The notes under the pieces are model-generated. The model did no database searches and was not told where the DNA came from. It saw nothing but the letters and a program-made list of their open reading frames with translations. DNA of 64,000 nt from positions 153,686 through 217,685 of the forward strand of contig NMRB01000883.1 of NCBI GenBank assembly GCA_002633025.1, read 5' to 3'. Each line of letters begins with the position of its first letter. Position 1 is the stretch's first letter. Shown here piece by piece: positions 42,801 through 50,300 of the stretch. The stretch is from Notospermus geniculatus (Eukaryota; Nemertea; Pilidiophora; Heteronemertea; Lineidae). The position numbers were made by a program, and so were the translations under genes.

Positions 42801-43390
42801 ATTTGTAGTGTGCAAGATGAATGGTAATACATACAAACTTGGGGCCGAATGGGAATCGAGGTGCGAGAAATTCCGCTGTACAAAACAAGGAGCAGTGACG
42901 TTGTCAAAGAGTAAGTGAATTGGTAGGGCTTGGGCCCACCAGCGACGTTTATGAAGTATTTGAATTATTTTTTTGCTTTTTGGGGGGGGGGTAAAGAAGA
43001 ATCCCACTTACCTTGTATCAGCGTCAACGGCTTAAAAATGTCTCCATGTCCGTTATTGCCAGCCGGTCTAAGGCCGGCGCCAGTTGTGACACTTCAACAG
43101 TGGTGCTTTGACAAGTCACCTAATCCCTGGCCTAACTCAATACACAATGAATGGCGCGGTGTGACAGGAATCATAGCCCCCCTGGAAGCAAAGTGATAGT
43201 CCCCTGGAAGATATGATGTAGGCCTATACTTTGTTCATCTTGGATTATTTCAGAGTGTCCAATGCCAGACCGCAAGTGCTACGATTTCGACAAAGAATTT
43301 ACCTTCAAATATCAAAACATGCTACTGAAGTGTACTTGCCGCAAGCATGTCAAGAGTGGTGAGAATCCCATTAAATGTGCCTCGGCCTAA
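11631..43390 (+). CDS. Giant secreted vWA/EGF multidomain protein with PAN and VWC-like domains
   Basis: About 55 exons can be chained from the ATG at 11631 to the TAA at 43388-43390. Using one copy of each duplicated segment, the coding length is about 10,092 nt (3,363 aa). Order: signal peptide, PAN/apple-like domain, three microexons, then 13 vWA domains each followed by an EGF domain, most with a short CxKGxxxxxGKC linker, and an 8-Cys VWC-like end. It is probably an extracellular matrix or adhesion protein: vWA domains bind collagen or integrin-type ligands, and several EGFs have DIDEC calcium-binding starts. Introns between domains are phase 1, inside vWA domains mostly phase 0 or 2. 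Oddities are an N-linked 2.1-kb duplication, a duplicated acceptor in vWA12, and -1 and +1 frameshifts in vWA13 and EGF13. It resembles coadhesin/matrilin-type proteins in layout only; I recognise no named orthologue. Confidence 0.82.
11901..12021. repeat. Foldback element
   Basis: GACAAAACTC...GTTAGGGGTGT pairs with ACACCCCTAACG...GAGTTTTGTC. The right edge is a single N at 12022. Confidence 0.75.
12195..12286. repeat. Near-perfect foldback, ~40-bp arms
   Basis: TTAAGCCCGCCGCACACGG reads in reverse at the other end. The palindrome creates mirror-image ORFs on both strands that are not genes. Confidence 0.85.
13082..13369. mobile_element. Related hAT-like non-autonomous element
   Basis: Starts CAGGCGCGGATCC and ends GATCCGCCCCTG with C-runs inside, the same style as 42039-42295. 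It lies in the intron before the first microexon. No clear target duplication is visible. Confidence 0.55.
13425..14673 (+). CDS. Three microexons (24, 18 and 18 nt)
   Basis: Microexons at 13425-13448, 13893-13910 and 14656-14673 each have a strong pyrimidine tract plus AG before and GTAAG after, and each is phase 1-1. They encode a short Gly/Arg/Pro/Thr linker (GRGQFTSM, RPRIAT, GMPNTRG) between PAN and vWA1. The flanking introns are recognisably similar, so the exons look like tandem copies of one ancestor. Confidence 0.65.
13618..13766. repeat. Foldback element between microexons
   Basis: ATGGGCCAATTTTTTAAACG near the left end pairs with CGTTTAAAAAATCGGCCCAAT at the right. Confidence 0.7.
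14399..14637. repeat. Foldback element before the third microexon
   Basis: AAAGTCTGGCAACATCTATC pairs with GATAGATGTTGCCAGACTTT; outer arms of about 45 bp. It splits sequence that is contiguous around the other two microexons. Confidence 0.8.
15102..16643 (+). CDS. vWA1 (15102-15363, 16002-16267) and EGF1 (16473-16643)
   Basis: vWA1 begins ETTFLLLVESSRVMG and is split by a phase-2 intron. The metal-site motif DxSxS is degenerate (ESSR). The second half has VPEVLVIFGSG and ARGVRVYYISAG, the usual strand 4 and 5 region. EGF1 is a 57-residue exon with eight cysteines, two of them in a short N-terminal CxxxxxxxxxxGKC linker. Confidence 0.75.
15395..15835. repeat. Degenerate foldback in vWA1 intron
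   Basis: Arms of about 90 bp (TTGATCAAGTCATTCGGAAC... and ...GTTCCGAATGTGATCAA) with scattered mismatches fill most of the intron inside vWA1. Confidence 0.6.
16899..19045 (+). CDS. vWA2 (16899-17087, 17644-17849, 18002-18173), linker (18530-18580), EGF2 (18914-19045)
   Basis: vWA2 starts KPIDMAFIVDVRSSS; the third MIDAS position is Arg. The middle exon ends at RRE in phase 0. The linker exon is CGKGKAPDSKGNCK. EGF2 starts AIDVCKQF rather than DIDEC, so calcium binding is doubtful. Exons from 17644 on are repeated at 19771-21172 in the probable false duplication. Confidence 0.75.
17349..17422 (+). tRNA. tRNA-Ile (anticodon AAT)
   Basis: A full 74-nt cloverleaf can be folded: acceptor GGCCGGT/ACTGGCC, D-loop with AGCTCAGTTGGTTAGAGC, anticodon loop CTAATAA (AAT), T-arm CGGGTTCGAGCCCCG, and an encoded discriminator A. 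It is nearly identical to animal tRNA-Ile-AAT. A TTTTTT run follows within a few bases, a Pol III terminator. It lies in an intron of the vWA/EGF gene, same strand, just before the duplicated segment. Confidence 0.93.
17480..21728 (+). repeat. 2.1-kb direct duplication joined by a single N (probable assembly artefact)
   Basis: Bases 17480-19605 and 19607-21728 are the same sequence at an offset of 2127, identical at first and diverging by scattered SNPs and small indels from about 18490. The junction is a lone N at 19606 that cuts vWA3 in mid exon. Copy 2 repeats vWA2 exons (19771-19976, 20129-20300), linker (20657-20707) and EGF2 (21041-21172), then completes vWA3. Confidence 0.9.
21530..23538 (+). 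CDS. vWA3 (21530-21833, 22307-22548), linker (22868-22918), EGF3 (23407-23538)
   Basis: vWA3 reads VRKVIDLVIGIDVSNKVS; MIDAS keeps D-x-S but has Lys at the last position. The intron inside is phase 2. The linker is CEKGTIPDGNGRCK. EGF3 begins DIDECKND and contains CNNKPKTYSCTC, fitting both calcium-binding and Asp/Asn hydroxylation consensus. A truncated copy of the first vWA3 exon lies at 19407-19605. Confidence 0.8.
21875..21947 (+). repeat. tRNA-like sequence, probably a SINE head or tRNA pseudogene
   Basis: A- and B-box motifs (TGGCGTAATGG; GGGTTCGATCCCC) and a 3' CCGCGCCA end are present. The first two acceptor pairs and part of the anticodon stem do not pair, so it is not a functional tRNA. 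A 14-bp perfect hairpin (22010-22043) follows within 70 bases. Confidence 0.55.
22985..23165. repeat. Foldback family with GCCATCTTGG arms (one of four)
   Basis: CATCGTTTCGACCCCC...CGCCATCTTGG pairs with CCAAGATGGCGGGGGGGGTCG. Relatives lie at 26728-26903, 49810-50000 and, left arm only, 17106-17265. Confidence 0.8.
23793..23922. mobile_element. MITE, PIF/Harbinger-like, with empty site in a paralogous intron
   Basis: Ends are AGGCCCGTTTCCACT and its complement. TAA flanks the left side and TTA the right. The paralogous intron at 27594-27596 has a single TAA and no element. Confidence 0.75.
24037..27372 (+). CDS. vWA4 (24037-24340, 24711-24952), linker (26593-26643), EGF4 (27241-27372)
   Basis: vWA4 is almost identical to vWA3 in protein and close in DNA, so the duplication is recent or has been homogenised. 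The linker and EGF4 match those after vWA3 with a few changes. The 947-N gap falls in the intron between vWA4 and its linker. Its flanks align with the intron after vWA3, so no coding exon need be missing. Confidence 0.75.
24540..24682. mobile_element. MITE with 2-bp TG duplication and empty site
   Basis: Ends GGGGCCATATTCACGAAGC and GCTTCATGAATATGGCC. The equivalent intron after vWA3 (about 22276) reads straight through GAATCTGTAAT. Confidence 0.75.
25313..25488. repeat. Foldback truncated by the assembly gap
   Basis: GTTTACCC...ACACGCGTCTAAC and GTTAGACGCGTGTAATCA...GGGTAAAA pair; the sequence ends in N at 25489. Confidence 0.75.
25489..26435. other. Assembly gap (947 N)
   Basis: A continuous run of N. 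The 176 bases before it form one and a half arms of a foldback repeat that stops at the gap edge. Confidence 0.99.
26728..26903. repeat. Foldback family with GCCATCTTGG arms (paralogous intron copy)
   Basis: Sits at the equivalent position to 22985-23165 in the duplicated intron, so it was present before the module duplicated. Confidence 0.8.
26966..27087. mobile_element. MITE with ~50-bp terminal inverted repeats
   Basis: TAGGGAGGTTTCGCAAGC and GCTTGCGAAACCTCCCTA bound a 122-bp unit; absent from the paralogous intron at about 23220. Confidence 0.75.
27709..29130 (+). CDS. vWA5 (27709-28006, 28254-28492), linker (28638-28685), EGF5 (29014-29130)
   Basis: vWA5 is the third member of the vWA3/4/5 set, two codons shorter in the first exon and one in the second. 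The linker is CPKGQYAKNGKC. EGF5 is compact: QIDQCRNNPC with CSCTEG. The Asp-to-Gln change at its start weakens the calcium-binding motif. Confidence 0.8.
29326..30876 (+). CDS. vWA6 (29326-29547, 29864-30214) and linker-EGF6 (30703-30876)
   Basis: vWA6 starts PKLIDVAFVVDLSPAQG; the MIDAS region is D-L-S-P. Its second half is one 351-nt exon containing KKLIFLLTSGSIS. Linker and EGF are fused in one exon here (CNKGYYNNGEKCVDIDEC), unlike modules 2-5, so an intron was lost or gained between linker and EGF. Confidence 0.8.
31136..32973 (+). CDS. vWA7 (31136-31266, 31796-31990, 32269-32497) and linker-EGF7 (32800-32973)
   Basis: vWA7 has a near-canonical MIDAS, FVLDSSSTMG, so it is a good candidate for real metal-dependent ligand binding. 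It has two phase-0 introns. Linker-EGF7 is one exon with NVCGVFKNVCG in place of DIDEC. A second AG 22 bases before 32269 could act as an alternative acceptor. Confidence 0.78.
33181..34239 (+). CDS. vWA8 (33181-33557, 33656-33836), linker (33981-34028), EGF8 (34117-34239)
   Basis: First unit of a ~1.2-kb tandem triplication. vWA8 starts EKVDVVFMVEVSSYVT, with Glu replacing the first MIDAS Asp. The linker is CQKGYQYKNGKC. EGF8 starts DINECQIPNLC with CDDKPGTFTCSC, a calcium-binding and hydroxylation consensus. Confidence 0.82.
34376..35424 (+). CDS. vWA9 (34376-34752, 34844-35024), linker (35170-35217), EGF9 (35302-35424)
   Basis: Second unit of the triplication. The vWA differs from vWA8 at only a few residues and the short intron inside is also conserved. 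EGF9 starts DINECKIPNFC. Confidence 0.82.
35543..36569 (+). CDS. vWA10 (35543-35919, 36009-36189), linker (36311-36358), EGF10 (36441-36569)
   Basis: Third unit of the triplication. EGF10 has two extra codons before its last cysteine (a Ser run, HSSSNRGC), apparently from AGC repeat slippage. Confidence 0.82.
36757..38435 (+). CDS. vWA11 (36757-37145, 37534-37699), linker (37933-37980), EGF11 (38313-38435)
   Basis: vWA11 has LVFLVDGSTNMG, a MIDAS with D-x-S-x kept and Asn at the last position. The intron inside contains a perfect 69-bp tandem duplication at about 37378-37515. The linker is CTKGTHWVKGKC; EGF11 starts DDNECDIADIC. Confidence 0.8.
38700..40195 (+). CDS. vWA12 (39059-39420, 39678-39873) and linker-EGF12 (40028-40195), with duplicated first exon
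   Basis: vWA12 reads IDMALVVENSDRMT, so MIDAS Asp is Glu-like (ENSD). The first exon and its acceptor occur twice, 359 bases apart (acceptors before 38700 and 39059). Only use of the second acceptor keeps the frame; starting at 38700 runs into a stop after the junction at 39008. Linker-EGF12 is one exon with DIDECKIPGIC. Confidence 0.75.
40464..41907 (+). CDS. vWA13 (40464-40633, 40746-41117), linker (41348-41395), EGF13 (41784-41907), two frameshifts
   Basis: vWA13 starts DVIFALDGSTTMG with a good MIDAS. Its second exon is one base short: at the A-run 40860-40864 the frame breaks and a TGA follows within 30 bases, while the next frame resumes KASFMSNIG...AKAVIVLSSG. EGF13 (DINECHVNGLC) is one base long: an extra T at about 41880 breaks MYVYDKDNGC. 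Both lie in homopolymers. Confidence 0.7.
42039..42295. mobile_element. Non-autonomous hAT-like element with 5-bp target duplication
   Basis: Ends are CAGGGCCGGATCCAG and CTGGATCCGGGCCTG. AGTGC flanks both sides (42034-42038, 42296-42300). The paralogous copy at about 47940 has the empty site with a single AGTGC. Confidence 0.82.
42390..42740. repeat. Stack of foldback arms (GGGGGCTTTGCGAAAACTC family)
   Basis: At least five alternating sense and antisense arms of a GCGTTGGCGTTTCGGGGGC...GCGAAAACTC unit lie head to head in the last intron before the VWC exons. Single arms also occur near 43540, 43925, 48060-48245, 49215 and 49565-49660. Confidence 0.85.
42764..43390 (+). CDS. C-terminal VWC-like domain (42764-42910, 43254-43390)
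   Basis: Two exons encode about 94 residues with eight cysteines: CKMNGNTYKLGAEWESRC, CEKFRC, CPMPDRKC, CTC and a final C before the stop. The C-x-NG-x2-Y-x2-G-x2-W-x4-C pattern is typical of von Willebrand C and single-VWC domains. The TAA at 43388-43390 is followed by AATAAA at 43464. Confidence 0.75.
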
Positions 43391-43463
43391 GAGAAGGGGA
43401 AAGGACTTTTATCTCTCGAATTCAGTGTGTGTGTAACGATGTACCAATCGTAGCAGAAAACTG

Positions 43464-43469
43464 AATAAA
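43464..43469 (+). terminator. Polyadenylation signal of the giant gene
   Basis: AATAAA lies 74 bases after the stop codon in the sense direction. Confidence 0.6.
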
Positions 43470-46027
43470 CCTATAGTATCAGCATTCATTGCACATTCTT
43501 CTAGTTTTTTTCTTCGGATTCGAGAACAGATATCCCCCGAAAATAAAGCCCCCGAAACGCCAACTCCAACGGCTTTGCCATTCTTCTATGCCATGAAGAG
43601 AGCACAGGCCAGAAGTTCGGCGCGTTAGACTTTAGGTTTTGCGAAAATTCCATGTTCCCAATCGCGGAAGTAGTACGGTGGCTGGGAAAGGACAGGCATA
43701 AAAATTTTTTTTGAATATTTTACTAGTGTACCCCTGAAATTCAGAGTAGATTTGCACTTTAGAACTGTTTGACCTTGACCTTGACCTCTCACCTTCAAGG
43801 TCATTGTGTAATCTGAAAGCTCATCCTTGATAACCTATAGATGAAGGTTTCAGGCTTCCACCATCACCAGGTTCTGTCTACCCTTTTGTTCGGTGTTCGC
43901 ATCGTGCCATCGAACAATGGGTTTGGCGTTCGCGTTGGCGTTTCGGGGGCTTTGCGAAAACTCCCTATTTTCACGGGACGTGGAAAATATCCACCCGGAA
44001 AAATTGCTTTCCTACACTCACCATCTGTGTTTGAGACGTGTGAGCAAGAGCACACCGCCAGATGGAAAAGTTAGATTTTTGACATCTGCAAGTTGTACTT
44101 ATGATACTCGAATCTTGTTTTAAAGGAATCGAATCATATTCTGGAGAAATCCGAGTGCTGGCTTTGATCGTGCACTTGCATGACCAGAGTGAACTGAAAT
44201 TACATCACACATGTATTGTTTGCACACATGCTTGCACCAAGTCAGCAGAACAAGGTTTCCTGTATCAAAGCCAGGATTCGTCCCTAAAGATTTTTTTTCT
44301 GTAAGCTACAACCATTAACACTTCGTGCGTCGGTCGCATTACCTGTTATCGAGGATGACCGATAGGCAATCCCCTTTTCGGTGTTTGTCGAGGCACCAGC
44401 TGCTGGCAGGTCCACATTTATATTGTCGCTGAAGTTTCCAACAGTTCATTTCAAGGCGTGTCCCTCTGAGAAGCAGACGTGTTAAAAACCAATCTCCATA
44501 TTTTCCTCATCACACTTGTTAATTTTTCTGGAGCAGGGTGAGTTGCTTTTCCTTCCTTTTTGAATTAGATAAAATGTCTTCGTTCAACTCATCGTTATCT
44601 CAGAGAAAGTGAGACTCGGATGATCACACGTATAGAAGTTGCCACTATACCTACTGCAGTATGATTTTAAAATCCTCGGGGCGTATGCACAAAACATCTT
44701 TAACAAGAACAGGACATCGGAGCGATGTCAATGGTTTCCGATTGGGACAACAGTAGCCAATTTACCACAAGCCAAGTTCCAGCTGAAGTTATGAAGTTGC
44801 TACTCTAGAGCTGGTACACTGTGACCTTGACCTCTGACCTTGAGAAGTTTTGCATAACTGGAACAGGCATCCTTGACTAAACCTAGGAGATGGTTAATGC
44901 AGGCTTCTAAGCAAAGCCCGGGCAAGAGTCAAGAAATCTGCACCAAACCCAAAGCCCTGACAAACTGTCAAATGACCATGGCCACTCTGCAAAACCATGA
45001 AAACCATTTGACGTCGTTCGTGTTGTAAACAACCCATGCAAATAAAAATACAATGCAGAAGACAGGAAAAATGCAGAAGAAAAAACCTCGTGCACGAAAT
45101 TCCCCTGGCTTATCGTCCCTTTAAGAAATCAATCGAGCAATCGTTCGATTTCTACTCCAATATGTCAAATTAATTGGTACTCGTCGTGGAGGTGCGGAGA
45201 CTTATCATGTCAAGTGATGCCGAGCTGCTGTGAAGCATTGCTTGTTAAACAGTAACGGTTTGGCACCAGGCACTCTGTATGTTTTCTCTAGCTTATCTAT
45301 GCATCTATGAATGAATTTTTTTTACAAATGCAGCCCTCAAAATTACCTGGGGTAGGCATGGATCCGAAGGGTAGAGGTCCGTTATAAGCCATCATCCCAC
45401 CCCGGCCCTGCTCTTGGCAATCAATGATTTTTCATCAGGACTTGTCAGAGACGGCATCCCAAACATTTTCCCCAGGCTCCCTCGGCGCGAGTGCCTACGG
45501 TGCCTGCCTTACGGCCGCCTGTGGCCACTATCCTATGACCCCCTGCAAAAAATCATTATCCGCCGCCGTGGTGAGTTGGGGTATGAGGGAAGAACAGCGG
45601 CGATTATTTCGGGCGTATTTACGACCCCTACCCCTTGACTTTTGTGAGGGAGCGGCGGTTAGCTTTGGCTCCAGGCCCGCAGCACACGAGGACATTTATC
45701 GCTCATTGCAGCAACAATCAAGAATATGCCCCGTGTGCGGTGAAAAGCAACGAGTCTTGCTGTCGGGGTGCTGCACTGGGACATCGGCGCCTCACCCCTG
45801 GGGTTACGGGTTCGATCCCCGGTTAGAGACGGTGAATTTGTTCAACAGCGGAGATTTTCTTCTACTTTGACCTGCAAGAATCTTCTCTACGCTTCGGAAA
45901 CCGTGCAGCAAGCGAAGGTTTCGAAACCGCTGTAGTGGAAACGGGCCTTATAAATGTTTTAAAAAACATTGACAATGGAACTTTCTTGCATGTTTTTAAT
46001 AGGACGGCCTTGCTGAAACTGCCAAGC
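43470..46027. other. Intergenic region
   Basis: Contains foldback arms (43530-43660, 43890-43975) and two patches of TGACCTTGACCT-type repeats (about 43770-43805 and 44820-44850), but no gene I can support. An exon-like ORF at 45443-45574 is discussed among the rejected items. Confidence 0.6.
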
Positions 46028-49000
46028 ATGAGGGGTGGAGGTCTATACCTGTTAGCCATTGTGGCCTTCTTTGTCATTGTCGCAGGTAGGTTCTTTCTTG
46101 TTTGACATTGGGCGAACATCGCCGGCGACAAAATTCTTCGCATCGCTGTCCAGCGCACACCTGGTGTGTCAACAGCGGCGATTTTGCTCTCGCTGGCGAT
46201 CAGGGCCGACCGCACAGAAAGTCCGATAGTGCTCTCGGTGCCTATCGGCGGGTTAGTTAAGAAATTTTAGGCCTCGTCGCCATCTTCATCTTCTGCTTGC
46301 ATAATTAATGTGGTCTAATTAATATTCATTATTGTCTGCTTGCCACCTAAGACCAAATTTCTGTAATTCGGCAAGCATTTGCTTGCCAAATAACCACTTC
46401 CAATGGGAAAATGCATTTGAACTAACTGCCGATAGGCGCCGGTAGCACTATCGGACTTATTATGCGGTCAGCCTGATCGTTTGCGATATCGCCTGGTGTG
46501 CTGCTGGCTTAAACGTTGTCGCAGCCTCGTTCCCAGTCATCACGCACCTGCGCATTTCACAGGGTGAGATTCTCGTCTGCTGCTTTCCGTATAAGAGAAA
46601 GCCTATCCAAATATCGCGAGATGAGTCAAAAAAAGTTAAAGTTAAAGTTTGTAGCAAGAGTCGTAGCAAGGGCGACAGGAACAGGCTGACCTTTGGTCGT
46701 ATGAATAAAAACTAGTAAATGGTTTTACTTGAATTTTGCAGTACAAATGCACTAGGCCTATCTGGGCCTTTGCGAAACTCACTAGGATCGCGAATTCACG
46801 AGTTCCTGAACTTAAACGTTTTTCTTCTTCAGCATCCGGGAATGTGATAAGAAAGAAGAGAGTCGTGCCCAAACCGGGAGCAGAGAAAAAATTTTCAGAG
46901 CCCACCAACATTGATGAGAAGGCGAGAAGTGGTATGATTTCACCCTTTCAATTGTACATGTTGTATTTTTCCATCAGGGCCGAAGCCATCGTATGATTGT
47001 ACTCTTCGAAAACGGAGGAAATAAATAAGACCGGGTTTATTTATCGAGCCGCTCGAGGAATAAGCACTACTTTCGGTCTTATTTGTCAAGCCGCTCGATG
47101 AAGAGTACGTGGATTCAGTGTTATTTATCGAGCTAGCTTGACAAGCAGGCTTCAAATTCAGCATTGTTCGTCGAGCTGGTAATAAAGACAGGCCTCCTCA
47201 TGAATATGCAATGGCTTCAGCTTGTTTAGTTGGGAAGTCGGCAGTGTGGTGGTGTTTCATTGCTCGCAACATGGGGGTCTCCGAAGCCAATCTATCCTTT
47301 TTTCAACCCTTGTTTCTGCGTGATGACCCAGATCTTAGACACTGTGGTCGCATGCCTAGCTTCAGACTCTCGGTTTTCGTCAGTCTGAAGATTAATCCGC
47401 TGGGGTTTGTGGGTCAGAATCTGCCGGCGAGTCCGAACACCAGGGTGTGCCCAGGATGATGCAACGATTCTGTAGACGATTTTATCAGTGTCACCACTAT
47501 GAAAAAAATAATTAACCAGTTGTTCTTTGTAGAAATTTGGAAAAGTCAACATAATTTTCTATGAAAAGGAAAACAAAAAAAGAAAAATAATGAAAAAACA
47601 TTATGACCACACGGGAATCGAACCCTTGACCTCAGGGGTGTAAGCCCAACATCTTTGCAATGTGCCAATCAACACACAGAAGACAATGGTAGAGTATTTG
47701 TCACCTGCTTCCGGAAATACGGCCAGCTCGACGTTTAAGCCCAATTTTGCGTACTGTTCAGCGAGCCGGGCTTGATAAATAGCCACTTCGAATAAATAAT
47801 CAATCAATCAATCAATCAATCACCTGGACTTTGTTGGCCTCAACATCTGATATGCATTGAGCCCAGCCCAAGGTTGTCGTGTCTGGTGACGAAGGGAGCA
47901 AGTGCTAAGAACCTCTGATATTCTCAGGATGCTGCCAGTGCTCATTATGCCAGATTCTGGACGAGCCCATGTGATTCACCGATTCGCAAACCCGGACCGA
48001 AACGTCTACACCACCAACGTCCAGCCTTTTGTTCGGTGGTCTCTTCGTGGCATCGAACAATGGGATTGGGTTCGCGTTGTCGTATCGGAGGGGCTTTGCG
48101 AAAACTCCGTATTAGAGAGTTTTCGCAAAGTCCCCGAAACACCGACGCGAACATCTATCCTATTGTTCGCTGCTCTCTTCGTAGCATCGCATAATGGGAT
48201 TGGGTTCGCGTTGGCGTTTCGGGGGCTTTGCGAAAACTCTCTAATTATTCCCTTTTTACCCGATTTTTTCAGTATCCTTTGGCCTTGGTGGAAACCAGGC
48301 TGGTAACCTATTTGTAGTGTGCAAGATGAATGGTAATACATACAACCTTGGGGCCGAATGGGAATCGTGGTGCGAGAAATTCCGCTGTACAAAACAAGGA
48401 CCAGTGACGTTGTCAAAGAGTAAGTGAATTGGTAGGGCTTGGGCCCACCAGCAAGGTTTACGTAGTATTTGATTTTTTTTTGCCATGGGGGGACTACGGA
48501 AGAATCCCGCTTACCTTGTATCAGCGTCAACGGCTTAAATGTCTCCATGTCCGTTATTGCCAGCCGGTCTAAGGCCGGCGCCAGTTGTGACACTTCAACA
48601 ATGGTGCTTTGACAAGTCACCTAATCCCTGGCCTAACTCAATACACAATGAATGGCGCGGTGTGACAGGAATCGTAGTCCCCCTGGAAGCAAATAGTCCC
48701 CTGGAAGATATGATGCAGGCCTATACTTTGTTCATCTTGGATTATTTCAGAGTGTCCAATGCCAGAATGTGACACTTCAACAATGGTGCTATGACAAGTC
48801 ACCTAATCCCTGGCCTAACTCAATACACAATGAATGGCGCGGTGTGACAGGAATCATAGCCCCCCTGGAAGCAAAGTGATAGTTCCCTGGAAGATATGAT
48901 GTAGGCCTATACTTTGTTCATCTTGGATTATTTCAGAGTGTCCAATGCCAGGCGGCAAGTGCTACGATTTCGACAAAGAATTTACCTTCAAATATCAAAA

Positions 49001-49064
49001 CATGCTACTGAAGTGTACTTGCAGCAAGATTGGTGAGAATCCCATTAAATGTACCTCGGCCTAA
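46028..49064 (+). CDS. Small secreted VWC-like protein (four exons, 143 aa)
   Basis: Exons 46028-46085, 46833-46931, 48273-48419 and 48937-49064 all join in phase 1 and sum to 432 nt, ending in TAA. Exon 1 is a signal peptide (MRGGGLYLLAIVAFFVIVAG). Exon 2 is a basic linker (VIRKKRVVPKPGAEKK). Exons 3-4 are copies of the giant gene's VWC-like exons with eight cysteines kept; changes include WESWCEKF and a four-codon shorter CTCSKIGENP. A polyA signal follows at 49141. It may be a small extracellular ligand or opsonin-like single-VWC protein; its function is unknown. Exons 3-4 might instead be a non-expressed duplicate, but the open frame and matching phases argue for a gene. Confidence 0.6.
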
Positions 49065-49402
49065 GAGAAGGGAAAAAGGACTTTTATCTCTCGAGTTCAG
49101 TGTGTGTGTGTAACGATGTACCAATCGTAGCAGAAAACTGAATAAACCTATAATATCAGCATTCATTGCACACTCTTCTAGTTTCTTTCTTCGGATTCGA
49201 GAGCAGATATCCCCCGAAAATAAAGCCCCCGAAACGCCAACTCCAACGGCTTTCCCATTCTTCTATGCCATGAAGAGAGCACAGGCCAGAAGTTCGGCGC
49301 GTTAGACTTTAGGTTTTGCGAAAATTCCATGTTCCCAAACGCGGAAGTAGTACGGTGGCTGGGAAAGGACACGCATGAAATTTTTTTTGAAAAGTTTACT
49401 AG
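47821..49402 (+). repeat. Segmental duplication, copy B
   Basis: Copy of 41929-43728 starting directly after an (AATC)n run. It includes both VWC exons, the polyA signal and flanking foldback arms. A further local duplication (about 48586-48760 repeated at 48770-48940) adds a truncated extra copy of the last exon's acceptor. Confidence 0.88.
49141..49146 (+). terminator. Polyadenylation signal of the small VWC gene
   Basis: AATAAA lies 77 bases after the TAA, in the duplicated segment. Confidence 0.5.
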
Positions 49403-49560
49403 CGTGAAAAATTATTTTTCGTTTTCTCGACTTTTTAGTAGCGTGAAAAATTATTTTCATTTTCCCGACTTTTCATTTTCCTGACTTTTTACTAGCGTGT
49501 AAAATTTTTTTTCGTTTTCTCGACTTTTTACTTCCGTTTTTCTGACTTTTTACTTCCGTN
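49390..49560. repeat. Low-complexity tandem repeat ending at an N
   Basis: Degenerate ~55-base units of TTTACTAGCGTG-AAAAATT plus TTTTCGTTTTCTCGACTTTT run up to a single N, probably a collapsed satellite. Confidence 0.7.
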
Positions 49561-49809
49561 CACCAACGCGAACGCCAACTCATTGTTCGATGCGACGAAG
49601 AGAGCACCGGACAAAAGGATAGACGTTCGCGGTGGCATTTCGGGGGCTTTGCGAAAACCCTATACTGTCTCAGTGTAAAATTTGAAGTAAAAACGAGAGT
49701 GAAGGCTACGAAATATTTTAATTTACTACGGTATCGTCAATTTAGATCATGCTCATTTTGACACGGCATGCGTCGCGCAGAAAGTTCAGCAACGAGATAG
49801 ATCGATCGT

Positions 49810-50000
49810 ATCGTCAGACCCCGGCATCTTGGATTACTACGGAGATTTTGTTGGTGCGCGCCTAATCTGGTAGGCAAATCAAAACATATCAGTGATCTGA
49901 TTGGTCACTAGTTCCGAATCTGCCCGGCACCAGATAAGTGCGCACGCGCATAATCGCAGTACAAATCCAAGATGGCGGAGGCCCTTTCGAAACGATGAAT
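49810..50000. repeat. Foldback family with CATCTTGG arms (intergenic copy)
   Basis: More diverged copy; shares CCAGATAAGTGCGC in the loop and CAAGATGGCGG at the right arm. Confidence 0.65.
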
Positions 50001-50300
50001 AGGTTAGTGAACATTTGATTACATCAAGGGCTGAATTTAGGAAGGGTGTCCACGGTTTAGACGCGTGAAATCCACGTTATGTTCAGGTTCAAACAGAAAA
50101 ATATGGCACCTGTTTTACCAGACATCCTTCGTAAACACGGCCATAATTCGAGGTTCTTTGTTGCATTGGAATTAGGCCTACATGTATGGTGGAGGTGTAC
50201 CTATTTTCGAGGGGTCCCTAATTTCGCATGGAACAGAGCCCCTCAAAGTAGGCCTACAGCAAGTTGATTCGGCCATTGATTCGAACCCTATTCGCCCTTA

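Larger units (their letters stand above)
41929..43728 (+). repeat. Segmental duplication, copy A (giant gene 3' end)
   Basis: This segment is repeated at 47821-49402 with small differences. Copy A carries a 257-bp insertion (42039-42295) and a longer set of foldback arms that copy B lacks. Confidence 0.88.

Noticed and set aside
43760-43810. Nuclear-receptor-like TGACCTTGACCT repeats as an enhancer
   Set aside because: Such words occur in common invertebrate repeats, and a second patch lies at about 44820; the sequence alone does not support regulation.
45443-45574. Exon-like ORF between an AG (TTTCATCAG) and GTGAGT, encoding an Ala/Ser/Cys-rich stretch
   Set aside because: Two frames are open, neither resembles a domain, and it would need an unseen start exon. 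It may be a non-coding exon of the 46028 gene, but nothing supports this.
47604-47672. tRNA-like sequence on the minus strand with a TAC anticodon-like loop and GGGTTCGATTCCC box
   Set aside because: The acceptor and D stems do not pair convincingly; probably a decayed tRNA-derived repeat.
47294-47807. ORFs near a possible exon in the intron between exons 2 and 3 of the small VWC gene
   Set aside because: No splice signals in matching phase; the direct 46931 to 48273 join already fits.
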